Positions 32,850 to 42,817 of a DNA stretch of 64,000 nt are shown here, one piece after another; within the stretch, counting starts at the first letter, position 1, and every line of letters begins with the position of its first letter. The translations under genes were made by a program, and so were the position numbers. Under the pieces are notes generated by a model, which ran no database searches, was not told where the DNA came from, and saw only the letters and a list, made by a program, of their open reading frames with translations. The DNA comes from Henningerozyma blattae CBS 6284 (lineage: Eukaryota > Ascomycota > Saccharomycetes > Saccharomycetales > Saccharomycetaceae), in the NCBI RefSeq assembly GCF_000315915.1, contig NC_020190.1:434001-498000 (forward strand), given 5' to 3'.

Positions 32850-34918
32850 AAAAAAGTATTATTGTTATATCTAGTGCTAAAGTTACATTTTATTTCTTTA
32901 TTAAATGGAATTATTGTCTTAATTGTATGATTGAAGAAGTTTGTTATATTGACGAACTTTTTGTTTTACATCTTGAATATTTACTTATCACATTATTATC
33001 TTACTTATGACCTATATCTTGTTGCATGAATAACAATTGGTAATTGGTAACAGCAAACTTGCAGGCTTTGATCAGAATATATTATAGATGTATCCTTTGG
33101 AAATATTCAATTATCATAGAATTGATTTTCGATAAATTCAAACTTCTATACTGTGGGTGAATTCTAATAAAAAAAAACTAACAGTTCAAATATTCTTTAA
33201 ATAAAATAATTGTATTATTTTTTTCTACTTAAAAAAAGAATACATGTTTAACTCTTCTTTTAGTGTATGTTTTTTTTTTTGTAAGTTTAGTATTATTTCT
33301 ACTGGGTTTCCTAGTAATAAAATTTATAATCTCTGGTAGCATAAATTGCTAGAGGGTTGGAAAAAAAAAACAAATTAGGTATACCATTCAAAACTGTTTA
33401 AAATATAACAATTAACCATTAACATTAATACTCATTTGAATATATCACTAGGGCTAGTTATATGACAGGAAATTTCATGTAAGGCATCTAATGAACTTAT
33501 TACTATAAGCCTTTTTAAACAGATTATTTCTAAAGAAACTTCATATTCTTTTTATATTACCATTAATAGACAAGTATTCTTTAATATATGGAATACTGCT
33601 TAGTAAATATGCTTATTAATTTTAAAGCAATTTTTATCGATTGGTTTTTCTCACTATTAAACATCTTAAATTTTACTCGCAGTTCTGGTTTAGCAAGTAA
33701 AGAATAAAAACTAAGTATGTAGAAATGTCATCTAGCTCGGATTACACCTTTTCCATAGGTTATGCTACAGCTGCTAGTCATAAGTACATCCATCTCTTTA
33801 AGTCATCAATATTTTCCAATTAATGGCATTAAAAACGAATACTAATATTTTTAAGACATGCATTTAATTGCCTGATCCCTGAACAAAGACCAAAACTATT
33901 TACTTCTGTTCAGTAGTATACTTACCACGAGAATTGTTGGTTTGGATCCAAGAATATATAACTTAAATTCAATCAAGTTATTAAGTACACAAACCACAAG
34001 AGGTTACATTCGCTAGGTAGCCAAAGGTAAAACAATACACTATCATGTGAGATATAACACCAACTGTATCATCTAAAACTACGTTACAAAAGAAAACCAT
34101 ATCCGTACAATCAATCTTTACTGATAAGTTGTACTATGTACTATACATACATTATACAGGTAAAACATTATGTTTTTATTTTATCATGCATATATACGGA
34201 ATATATACACTCTTATACTCTACCAAAATTTTCTTTTTGTAGTTCCAATCAATAATAAATGAGCTACTCAAAAAAGACTGGGGTTACCTTTCAATATCTT
34301 TTATATCTAGCCTCTTTTAGATCTAATCTGGAATATTACCATACTCTTTGAGTCAACCTCACCTTTTAAGTATCAACTCTCACCTATTACCATCATCCTT
34401 CAGTCTCTACTATAACTACAGAAACAAATTCCTTTTATTTATTTCTACTTATACTAATATAATCTTTCTTGACTCTGATAGAACATCAGTGTAGTGAGGC
34501 TGACTTATCTAGATCAACAAAGAAAGATTAGCGCTAGATAACAGAAGATTGAGCAATAGTGTGCGCAGTACTAAATAGAACTGGGCTAAGGTAGTATTGC
34601 AGATAAGAGGTATTAAGAAGAAGAAAATAGTGGTAAAATGGATGTTATTAAATTTACATAAGTTGGGAGAAATAGATAGGATAGAACATGATTTTTCGAA
34701 TATAAAGATTTTAAAGGAATTCAGCTTTTTTCTTCGTGACTCTTTTCTCTTCCTTCTAGAAAGAATTCCAACAGAAGCTTTTTATGTTGGGACAGATAAT
34801 TTATGTTCCTTATATACAGTTGTTTAACTGAATTTATTAAGAGCTTAATTACTAGTCAATGTTTATTGGATTTATGCTCCAGACTTTTGTTGATTGTATC
34901 TAAAAAAATATATACTTT
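32850..34918. other. Gene-free AT-rich stretch
   Basis: About 2 kb with homopolymer runs and no ORF of protein-like composition. A 76-codon frame at 34597-34827 starts without an ATG and is not supported. It may hold decayed transposon sequence, but no repeat could be aligned by eye. Confidence 0.6.
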
Positions 34919-35132
34919 TACTGGAATTCAAGACAGTTAGACATTGTTATACAGTGTTTAAGATGTAAAGATGATTACTTTATTTAGACATATAGTAAAT
35001 ACTATAACTAAAATGAATATATTTCTTAAATAGTGTTTTTCGATATAAAAAGAAAAACACATTTTAAACAACAAGTCACGTGATAAAAGTCTTTTACCAC
35101 TTAATAGAAAATGATATAATCATATTCCAGCA
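34919..35132 (-). mobile_element. Solo LTR of a Ty1/copia-type element
   Basis: On the minus strand it begins TGCTGGAATATG and ends CCAGTA, and is flanked on both sides by the 5-base target duplication ACTTT (34914-34918 and 35133-35137). It matches the LTR at 38842-39057 in reverse orientation with about seven substitutions and one 2-base indel. It lies about 155 bases upstream of tRNA-Ser, the preferred target zone of Ty1-like elements. Confidence 0.92.
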
Positions 35133-35288
35133 ACTTTACATCAAAAACATCATTATTAAATAAATTCATACTCTCCTAAATCCCAGTAAATTTCTAGTTC
35201 TGCCCTCTTGGTAACTTTTGATTTAATTCAATTCATATTAGGCTATAGGCAACAGCACTTAGAAGGGATCATGAAGAGTTTCAAAAAC

Positions 35289-35386
35289 GTCCCAGTGGCC
35301 GAGTGGTTAAGGCGATGCCCTGCTATTTGATGATTGCAATTAGGCATTGGGTTCTACCTGCGCAGGTTCGAATCCTGTCTGTGACG
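35289..35386 (+). tRNA. tRNA-Ser(GCT) with intron
   Basis: Mature sequence begins GTCCCAGTGGCCGAGTGG (A box) and has a long variable arm typical of tRNA-Ser and a B box GGTTCGAATCC. The anticodon loop CTGCTA/A gives anticodon GCT. A 16-base intron (35326-35341) follows position 37. The acceptor stem has one C-U mismatch at 4:69, discriminator G73. Confidence 0.95.
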
Positions 35387-36936
35387 TGTTATTTTTATCC
35401 AATGAATGGAAATCACGTGTTAATATTTTGTGCTGTGTAGCGTTTAGTACAATGGATATTAGATTCAGCGGGTATAAACAGTTACCCGGAGTGTCACTTA
35501 TTAGGATGTAATGATCAATAACTTCTTATTGACGTGGTATATAACTATTGATCAATTTACGTCACTAGTTAATCACTTGTTGGCTGTTCTTCTTGAACAC
35601 CAAGAAGATCCTTCGTCGACCTATAGTCGCCTCTTATATACCTTTACTCATTGGTGGCCCAACCAATACATCCCGAACCGATTAGCACCCAGTTCTCTCC
35701 ATTACTCCAGGACTCACGTTTGCAACCGTTCGTCCACTACTATGGTAAGTAGACACCTAGGCTATAGCCCCTTGTCATCTTTTAATAACGACACGTAGCT
35801 AATACATCTGTAACCACTGGTTACAATGCGTCCCACTTGTGGCTGGCAACTCGACAAGTCACGTGATCACCTCAAGCCCATGCGAAGACTTGGCAATCCC
35901 TCCAGGATCCCTACATGCTGTTATAAATTTTTTGCTATCTTATTGATAAATGCAAATAACTTTATGTATTATCTCATAATTGAATGAATAGTTCTATATT
36001 TTAATTTAATGATACTTAATGATCTAAATAACAGTATTGAAGAGGAACTGTTTGATAATAAAATAACTTACAAAAATAAACAATAAATTAAAAATAAAAT
36101 TATTTCTTTCGGTATTTAGTTTGTATATCCTGTTGTTCTGTACTTTTCTTATTGATGATAACTTTCTTCTCTCTATTTTCTCATTCTTTTCACTTAACTT
36201 TATTCACATCTTCTTGCTCATCGAAAAATATATGGTATGTAAAAATTTTCGCTAGCAGCAAAGGCTAGCTACGCGACATGTGCTGCTTAGTACCTGTAAT
36301 AATTATTTGGCCTTTTGTGGTAAATCTAGATGAGGTATGTTACTAACATCTGGTTAGGTCATGTGATCATGTTGATATAGATAATATACTTGTGAATATG
36401 TTTATACTAAAAGGTGCACGAAAGAATATATTCAGATATAAGACGAAGATTTAAGAGATACAGAGATATCTAAGATGTCACAGAGTACAAAAGATCTAAG
36501 GCTATCGGAGGAGTGAGGCTGTAGGTTTACGGCTAAGTTAAGGACAGGTGGCTTTTAGAAACTTACTCCTGAAAGTGGGTTGATAGATAAATGTTTAGGC
36601 ATCTTATTACCATCAGCAGAGACTATACGGAAGACATAGTCTACGAATTAGAACGACCGTTATAATTCAGCTCATAAAGAGTTATCTTCCAGAACGTTGG
36701 TTCCGATGAGAAATTATGTATTATTTCTGGGAGGCTTGTGTCTGACGATATAGTTGTATAAGAGGAATGCTTTGTGAAGATGGATATTCAGAATATGCAT
36801 TCTGTTTAACGGATCAATCTAATTTTATATTAATTTCTGGTTCTAACTAAAATCCGGTTGACTTATACAAATTTATAACAAGAATTTTCATTGACCGTAG
36901 CTAAATCTACGAGGTCTTTCCTTCCGTCACAAATTA
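35387..36936. other. Unresolved repeat-like region after tRNA-Ser
   Basis: Locally GC-richer (35600-35900) than its surroundings, with a 15-base palindrome GTAACCACTGGTTAC (35810-35824) and TATA-like words; a decayed LTR is possible but no terminal repeats or target duplication could be paired. A 13-codon ATG frame at 36474 (MSQSTKDLRLSEE then stop) resembles the start of a Ty Gag but is broken at once. Confidence 0.4.
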
Positions 36937-37221
36937 TTATCCTTGGATTCTTTGATTTTTAGCCTCAATAGGTAATAATGCCAAAGGACTAATTCTATGA
37001 AGCTTTATTCTATTAGTGGATGGATCTCTAAATAGGTATTGTATATTTTCAATATTAGTTTCCAGATTTCCACAACCACTCTTTGCTATCTATTTGTTAT
37101 ACCATAAGAAAACCCTTAGCTTATTACCCTTTTCATAATTGTATCTATATACTTCTGTAGTTCTTATTTTTCTCCTTGTAGCTGGATCCATCTGGAGAAG
37201 AGCATTGGGCTTTATACACTT
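36937..37221 (-). pseudogene. Possible decayed coding remnant
   Basis: One minus-strand frame reads 95 codons with a single internal TAG and a terminal TAA. Both halves look protein-like rather than random (for example TRRKIRTTEVYRYNYEKG and IKLHRISPLALLPIEAKNQ). I do not recognise the protein. It lies opposite and just before the copia-type pol remnant, so it could be an older transposon fragment. Confidence 0.3.
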
Positions 37222-37346
37222 CTAAAAATAAATGCGCCACATATTAATAATAAAAATTATTAATCATATGTGACAATAACTTTTATTTACTTATTTGAGA
37301 TTCTTCTTAAACCTAACCAACAAAGGTAGTTTTAATAAAATTATTT

Positions 37347-38766
37347 ATGCTACTATTTCTCAAAGATTGTGTGTTGTCTTACGGTAATACTGACTCCGCT
37401 ATTTTAAGTCTTGATAGTCTTAAAATTATATTATCTGTTGCTAATAATAAGCAATTACACATTCGAACTGCAGACATCAGTCATGCTTTCCTATACGCTA
37501 CTCTAGATGAGGAGTTATATATTAACCATCCATCAGATAAGAGGGTGTATACGCCACTAAAGAAAGCTCTTTATGGCTTGAAGCAAAGTCCAAAAAATTG
37601 GAATGAAACATTAAGAGAATTTATGAATTCTCATGATTTTTGTGATACGGAGTTTGCTCCAGGATTGTTTGTATCTTCGGATGGCAATAAACTTATAGCA
37701 GCGTATGTGGATGATTGTGTTTTAGCCGCAGAAACTGAAGAAGATCTGGATGAGATAATAGAAATATTTAAGAATACATTTGAATTAAAAGTTATTGGAA
37801 TAATGAATGAAAAAAAATAATTAGAAACAGATATTTTAGGTATAGACTTGAAGTATGACTTGACTAAAGGAATCATTACATTGAGTATGAAATCATACAT
37901 TGACAAATTTAATGATGATTCTCCACTACTAAAACTGAAAGAATATGAGAATAACTTAACAACAGAACAAAAGAAAGATTTAACACCTCACTTTAGTGAA
38001 TATAATTTAAATCCAAATGAAGATACACTTCTAATGAATAAGACTGAATACAAAGAGAAGGTTAAGTATATACAAAAATCTATTGGAAAGCTAAACTACT
38101 TGAGAACAAGAGGTAGGCTGGATCTGAAATTTGCAGTTAGCAAGATTGCCAGATTTGCATTATATCCACATGTTAAAGTAATTAAAGCTGTTGATAGATT
38201 AATTAAATGTACTTATGTGAAAAGGGATCTCAATGTAGTAATGAAAAGAGAAAAGAAACAGCCTGATGAGATAACAGTAATCACTGATGCTTCATTAGGG
38301 TCAGAATATGATGTAAAATCAAGAATTGGGGGTATAATATGGTTTGGAAACACATTTATGTTTGGGTTTTCAAACAAATCATCAATTGTTTGTGACTCTT
38401 CGGCAGAATGTGAATTAGATGCTCTAAACAAAGGTGAAAAATTAGCTCTACATTTAAAGTTCAAGTTAGAAAAATTATTTAAGAAAAATTTTAAAATTAA
38501 TATTATTACGGATTCTAAACCTGTAATAGAATGGCTTAAAATAACCATATATTGGAGGTAGAACAAAGTTCCTTGGAATCAGAATTGGTCGTTTAAAAGA
38601 AAGATTAAAGGACAAGTCCACCTTTCTAAGAAAAATTGATGGATTGGAGAATGTAGCCAATCCATTAACAAAACCAGTCAGCTCAACAGATTTCAAGAAC
38701 CTAAGTAAAATCATGGAAGGTAACATTACTCCACAAAACTTACTACCATTGACCAACCTTGTGTAG
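37347..38766 (+). pseudogene. Truncated Ty1/copia-type pol (reverse transcriptase and RNase H), disrupted
   Basis: The 5' part of the element is missing. Residues from 37347 on show copia-type reverse transcriptase (ADISHAFLYATLDEELYI; LKKALYGLKQSPKNWNETL; catalytic YVDDCVL). An in-frame TAA at 37818-37820 interrupts it. The same frame resumes through GKLNYLRTRGRLDLKFAVSKIARF and RNase H motifs (ITDASLGSE; SSAECELDALNKGEKLALH; ITDSKPVIEWL) to a stop at 38561. A +1 frame then carries the usual end (TKFLGIRIGRLKERL... NVANPLTKPV) to a TAG at 38766. So there is at least one nonsense and one frameshift change. gag, protease and integrase are absent. A purine tract (AAGAGGG) and an LTR follow. Ty4-like membership is possible but not shown. 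Confidence 0.9.
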
Positions 38767-38841
38767 ACTGAAGAGGGAGTTCGCAAGATGTAAGGATCGT
38801 GTATGGTCAGGTAGAATGATAAAAAGTTTGTTAAGAGGGTG

Positions 38842-39057
38842 TGCTGGAATATGATTATATCATTTTCTATTAAGTGGTAAAAGACTTTTATCACGTGAGT
38901 TATTGTTTAAAATGTGTTTTTCTTTTTATATAGAAAAACACTATTTAAGAAATATATTCATTTTAGTTATAGTATTTACTATATATATCTGAATAAAGTA
39001 ATCATCTTTACATCTTAAACACTGTATAACAATGTCTAACTCTCTTGAATCCCAGTA
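38842..39057 (+). mobile_element. 3' LTR of the truncated Ty1/copia-type element
   Basis: Begins TGCTGGAATATG directly after a purine-rich priming tract (about 38833-38840) and ends CCAGTA. The outer ends form an imperfect inverted repeat (TGCTGGAAT / TACTGGGAT on the complement). It closely matches the inverted solo LTR at 34919-35132. No 5' LTR was found. Confidence 0.9.
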
Positions 39058-39127
39058 TATAGTTATAAGAATAATCAGGGTTATAGTCATCTGTAAAATA
39101 CTAGCCAGATCACTATATAATGAAAAT

Positions 39128-39532
39128 TGTTGTAATACGAGACTGACAGGACAAGGATGGTGTTTCAGAGTTCGGATGGTACTGAGATCAGTAGTTACAG
39201 GTTGTATTACACAAGATTATTGTATCTCCCCCTTGGTCCTTCTCCATATAGTATATAATAGTATATTGGTCTATACATACCCCTTATATACTTCTTTAGA
39301 GCTGGACAGTTTTGAGTGCATAGTTACCAGATGCGGTACACTCATTGAAACCTGGGTGTCATCCTTACTAATAGGTGTCCGAGATGAACCAGAAGTAGGT
39401 GCAGATTCAGTGGTTACAGTTGAAGTTCCACGCCTGCTGAATAGTTGTTACTCAGCTGTGGTCAGCTGATCTGTCCTCTCTCGAGGCTTCTCTTGTACTG
39501 AAAGGCGACAATGCTTAGAGGGTTTTACAACA
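39128..39532. mobile_element. Ty3/sigma-like solo LTR in front of tRNA-Ile
   Basis: 405 bases with a perfect 8-base terminal inverted repeat TGTTGTAA...TTACAACA and a perfect 5-base target duplication AAAAT (39123-39127 and 39533-39537). Its end is 18 bases before the 5' end of tRNA-Ile(AAT), the integration position of Ty3 elements. It contains one perfect pheromone response element (TGAAACA on the minus strand, 39161-39167) and one six-of-seven match (39345-39351), as in Ty3 sigma LTRs. A 145-codon frame across it has no protein support. Confidence 0.88.
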
Positions 39533-39550
39533 AAAATCAGTAAGATCTAA

Positions 39551-39624
39551 GGTTCCTTGGCCCAGTTGGTTAAGGCATCGTGCTAATAACGCGGGGATCA
39601 GCGGTTCGATCCCGCTAGGAACCA
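39551..39624 (+). tRNA. tRNA-Ile(AAT)
   Basis: 74 bases. The acceptor stem GGTTCCT pairs perfectly with AGGAACC, discriminator A. The A box is GGCCCAGTTGGTTAAGG, the anticodon loop CTAATAA gives anticodon AAT, and the B box is GGTTCGATCCC. No intron. A T run follows as terminator. Confidence 0.97.
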
Positions 39625-39941
39625 ATTTTTGCTCAACGGACTGGTATCACGTGATGTTATTTGTTTTCTAGTGGCTGTATTGAGTCATAAAACAGTGTGT
39701 CAGACTTGTATACTTTAAATTCTGAAAATATATTACGATCACCCTCACTTAAATTCGTTAAGTATAAGTTTTTATTAAATTAAATAGCTAACCTTTGATT
39801 ACTAAACCGGTTACTCACTCTTTTAGAAAGGAGAATAGTTATATATAAAAAAAAAAAAAGACCCACCAACAAAAAAATGTAAAATTTATTATGATAGATT
39901 CTATAAAGTTGTATTCAATATTTTATTGGGGCCAATGCTAC
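39625..39941. other. Intergenic, tRNA-Ile and AIR1 3' flank
   Basis: AT-rich with a TCACGTGA E-box palindrome near 39648 and a long A run near 39849. No gene seen. Confidence 0.6.
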
Positions 39942-41297
39942 TTAATTTTGGTTTTTTCGAAATGACTTAAACTGATTATGCCTTTTATAATTATTTGGCC
40001 CTTTAGGAAGGTCATTATTACTAGACCTGCCATAACGAGAATTATTCATATCTTGGGAGATGTGATTAGAGGAATCACTCTTAGATCTTGGGAAATCCAA
40101 AGGATGCCTATCATTTCTATAATTGTTGTTTCTATTAAAATTTCTATCATTATTTCTGCTAGTCTGTCTGTTACTATTTCTGTTATTATTTCTTTGATTA
40201 TTGTAGTCTCTATATTTTTGATTATTATTTCTGTATTTTTCACTATCATTACTATACCTATCATAATCATTGTAGTTAGATCCTTTATAATCATTTCTAT
40301 TGCCATAGTTTCCAGTATGATGATTATCGTAGCCATTATCATCACTTATATCATAATCATAATCATCTCTTCTTCTCTTTTTATTATTTGTTCTAGAATC
40401 ATTGTAATTACGTTTAGCTGATTGTGACTTCTTATCTTGCCTCTTCTCTTTTTTTAGATTTTTCTGATTATTACCTTTTTTATCATGATCGTCATCAAAT
40501 CGTTTATGCCTGTTGTTAGTTTTGCTCATTACCTTGTTTAATAATGAGTAATATTCTTTTTTTAAAGAGGGTGCTAAGTTGTCACCCGAAAATGCACTGC
40601 CATCTTCTATTGGAACTTTCGACGATCTTCTTTCTCTACAATCATCACCAAAATGGCCTGAGAAACCACAATTGTAGCATGATATGAAATCAATAGATAA
40701 TTTTGATTGTTTCTTAGTGTTGGTATCATTTTTATTATTTGAATTTTCTGGTGATTCTTTTAATAAGTAACTCCTCCAAACATTTGGGCATCTATCTCTT
40801 GAATGTATTTTACTGTTACACATAGTACAGAATTTTCTTTTCCATTTTTGTGGACATTTCGATTTGTAATGGCCTGATTCATTACAATTTGAACAAATTA
40901 TGGCTTTTGGACAATGTTGAGAATAATGATCATCTAAAACACCACAGTAAGTACAAATTACATGGGGACAGTTTTTTTTTAAATGACCTCTTTGCGAACA
41001 ATTGTTACATTTTGGTTCTAATTTGTTTAAATTGTCATCCTCAAGACCAAAATAACGTCCTTGACCTCGAAGAGCTCTTAGTTCTTCTTTATTATCATCT
41101 ACTTCTTCGATAGTGAGTGCTACTGACTTATTGTCATCAGTGAAAATCGCTGATTTATCATCTATTTTGTCACTGGTTGAACCACCATCAGTCTTTTTAT
41201 CATCGATATTAGTTTTAAAGGATGATGCTATTTGAGATGTTACATGCTTGTTAAAATCTATGGAATCCATTGGTTCCACTTCCGATAAAGTGCTCAT
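39942..41297 (-). CDS. AIR1: Zinc-knuckle RNA-binding protein of the TRAMP complex (Air1/Air2)
   Basis: Air proteins bridge RNA, the poly(A) polymerase Trf4/5 and Mtr4 in the nuclear TRAMP exosome cofactor. Five CCHC-type knuckles lie at about residues 96-221 (CNNCSQRGHLKKNC; CTYCGVLDDHYSQHC; CSNCNESGHYKSKC; CTMCNSKIHSRDRC; CYNCGFSGHFGDDC), with the Air-type ALRGQGRYFG motif just before. At 451 residues it is longer than S. cerevisiae Air1 (360) because of an Asn/Arg/Asp/Tyr-rich low-complexity tail (about 280-445), which makes long overlapping frames on the other strand. Gene order with RCI37, SEC28 and RPN2 points to the YIL079C position. Air1 and Air2 are duplicates, so the symbol is positional. 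Confidence 0.93.
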   Translation of the reverse strand: MSTLSEVEPMDSIDFNKHVTSQIASSFKTNIDDKKTDGGSTSDKIDDKSAIFTDDNKSVALTIEEVDDNKEELRALRGQGRYFGLEDDNLNKLEPKCNNCSQRGHLKKNCPHVICTYCGVLDDHYSQHCPKAIICSNCNESGHYKSKCPQKWKRKFCTMCNSKIHSRDRCPNVWRSYLLKESPENSNNKNDTNTKKQSKLSIDFISCYNCGFSGHFGDDCRERRSSKVPIEDGSAFSGDNLAPSLKKEYYSLLNKVMSKTNNRHKRFDDDHDKKGNNQKNLKKEKRQDKKSQSAKRNYNDSRTNNKKRRRDDYDYDISDDNGYDNHHTGNYGNRNDYKGSNYNDYDRYSNDSEKYRNNNQKYRDYNNQRNNNRNSNRQTSRNNDRNFNRNNNYRNDRHPLDFPRSKSDSSNHISQDMNNSRYGRSSNNDLPKGPNNYKRHNQFKSFRKNQN

Positions 41298-41785
41298 ATT
41301 TGATTATATGTATGGGTATGAATGAATGTCTAATTTTTAGAATAGTATAAAATTAATATGGTATATCTCGAAACGGATAATTTATTAATGTTACTGAATC
41401 TAGAAGGGCTACTTCCAAATACTTAAAAATTTATGTTATTTTAACAGTTAAAAACTAAATACATCATCGATTATAAATTTTTCGGTACATTTTTTTCTTT
41501 GTTTTACGTGCGATGAGTTTGAAAACGTAAAAAAAAAAGAATTCTTTGGATCGATTCCAAGCAAAGTAAAAAAATAAAAGTGACAAAATATGTTACCTAC
41601 CTACGTTTATTGTATATAAGTCATGACAAACTAGAGAAGATATATTAAAAAAGAAACTATTGTAATATATAGCGGTGAATTTAAAGAATAAGAACTATAA
41701 AATAGTAAATATATATGCAATAAGAAAAACATACGCATATATATGCATATATATAATTTTGTTACGAGAGCCATTTATTTTTGAT
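41298..41785. other. Intergenic, AIR1 promoter and RCI37 3' flank
   Basis: AT-rich with ATATATGCAT-type alternating repeats near 41735-41755. In S. cerevisiae THS1 lies between these genes; there is no room for it here and no remnant is visible. Confidence 0.65.
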
Positions 41786-42817
41786 CTATTTCTTGTCGTT
41801 AGAATAATCAATATCTAAAATTGACGAAGTATCAAATAGATCTTTTTCATCTTGTTGAGAAGCATCTGGCTTATTCCACATCCCATTTCTCACTTTCTCC
41901 CAAGAACTACCTTGCTGTGGCCGTATTAATGGATCTTGAGCTCGAGAATTTTGCAAAGCTCTTTGAGATATGCCATCTCTATTTCTTTGGAAGTCACCAG
42001 GTTTAGTATCGTTCTTGAAATTAGAGTCAAGCGTGTTATTATCATTACTGGAAGTCATAAATGGGTCGTATGAAGTTTGAACAGGATTTCTTAAATCACC
42101 TGAATCAGAATAGTTTGGTTGTAGTGGTTCAGGTTTTGGTAGATGGGAATCATGACGAGCACCTGAGTATAGACTAAAGGGATCCCTTTGGTTTAAAAAA
42201 CTTGCACCTGTTGGCCTATTAGGATTTTCAAGCATTTTTTGTAATCTTTCTCTTGGATCAGGAAATCTTCTTGAAGGATTATTAAAAGTAGCTTTAAAAT
42301 AATTCGACCACATCTTTGGAGGACTATTCTGTAATTGCTCCATCATACCTAGTTGTCTTGTTAAACTATTTGTTTGAAAATTGTTTGTAGAATCCCAGTT
42401 TTGTTGAGACACGGTCTGATATTTCAATTGATCAATCTCATTTGAATATTTATATCTTATGGTTACTCTTTGTGCTATAACTGAAGCGAAGATACCGACC
42501 AGTAAATTCCTAGGAAGCCTAACATTTTTGAATCCTCCTGTTTTCATGTATTTAGCCAAATAGGGTCCAAAAACAATTAAACCGAAAGTGGAAAACCCTG
42601 CAAACTTTTGATAATTTGCAATTCTTTCAAATCTTTCATATAATTCCCATCTGTCCCTTTGTTGAAGAGCAGAGTCTTTTGCATAAAAGTCTAAAGCAGT
42701 GTCATATGCTTTCTGAAACCATTTGTTTCCCATCATTTTACTTGGAAATGGTGGACCAAAATTATTACTGTCGTTAGGGTTGGCAGTAGCGTCGCCGCTA
42801 CTTCTAGCACTATCCAT
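41786..42817 (-). CDS. RCI37: Respiratory-chain-interacting mitochondrial protein (YIL077C/Rci37)
   Basis: Yeast-specific mitochondrial protein reported to associate with respiratory chain complexes. The 343-residue product (S. cerevisiae about 320) has the conserved N-terminal part WFQKAYDTALDFYAKDSALQQRDRWELYERFERIANYQK, then two hydrophobic segments (about residues 75-92 and 103-120). A long hydrophilic Asn/Ser/Pro-rich C-terminal region includes the conserved NPSRRFPDPRERLQKMLENP. No strong cleavable presequence is evident. It is placed between AIR1 and SEC28 as in S. cerevisiae. Identification relies on sequence pattern and gene order. Confidence 0.85.
   Translation of the reverse strand: MDSARSSGDATANPNDSNNFGPPFPSKMMGNKWFQKAYDTALDFYAKDSALQQRDRWELYERFERIANYQKFAGFSTFGLIVFGPYLAKYMKTGGFKNVRLPRNLLVGIFASVIAQRVTIRYKYSNEIDQLKYQTVSQQNWDSTNNFQTNSLTRQLGMMEQLQNSPPKMWSNYFKATFNNPSRRFPDPRERLQKMLENPNRPTGASFLNQRDPFSLYSGARHDSHLPKPEPLQPNYSDSGDLRNPVQTSYDPFMTSSNDNNTLDSNFKNDTKPGDFQRNRDGISQRALQNSRAQDPLIRPQQGSSWEKVRNGMWNKPDASQQDEKDLFDTSSILDIDYSNDKK

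Noticed and set aside
32836..33185. Possible 3' intron after the 31527 ORF (GTAAGT at its stop codon, ACTAACAG near 33180)
   Set aside because: The donor is not the preferred yeast form, the branch site is adjacent to the AG with no spacing, and no coding sequence follows.
39032..39469. 145-codon ORF over the two LTRs near tRNA-Ile
   Set aside because: Starts inside one LTR and runs through the Ty3-like LTR; the terminal repeats and target duplications explain the sequence.
39978..40421. Isoleucine-rich ORF opposite AIR1
   Set aside because: Produced by the Asn/Asp-rich low-complexity tail of AIR1 on the other strand.
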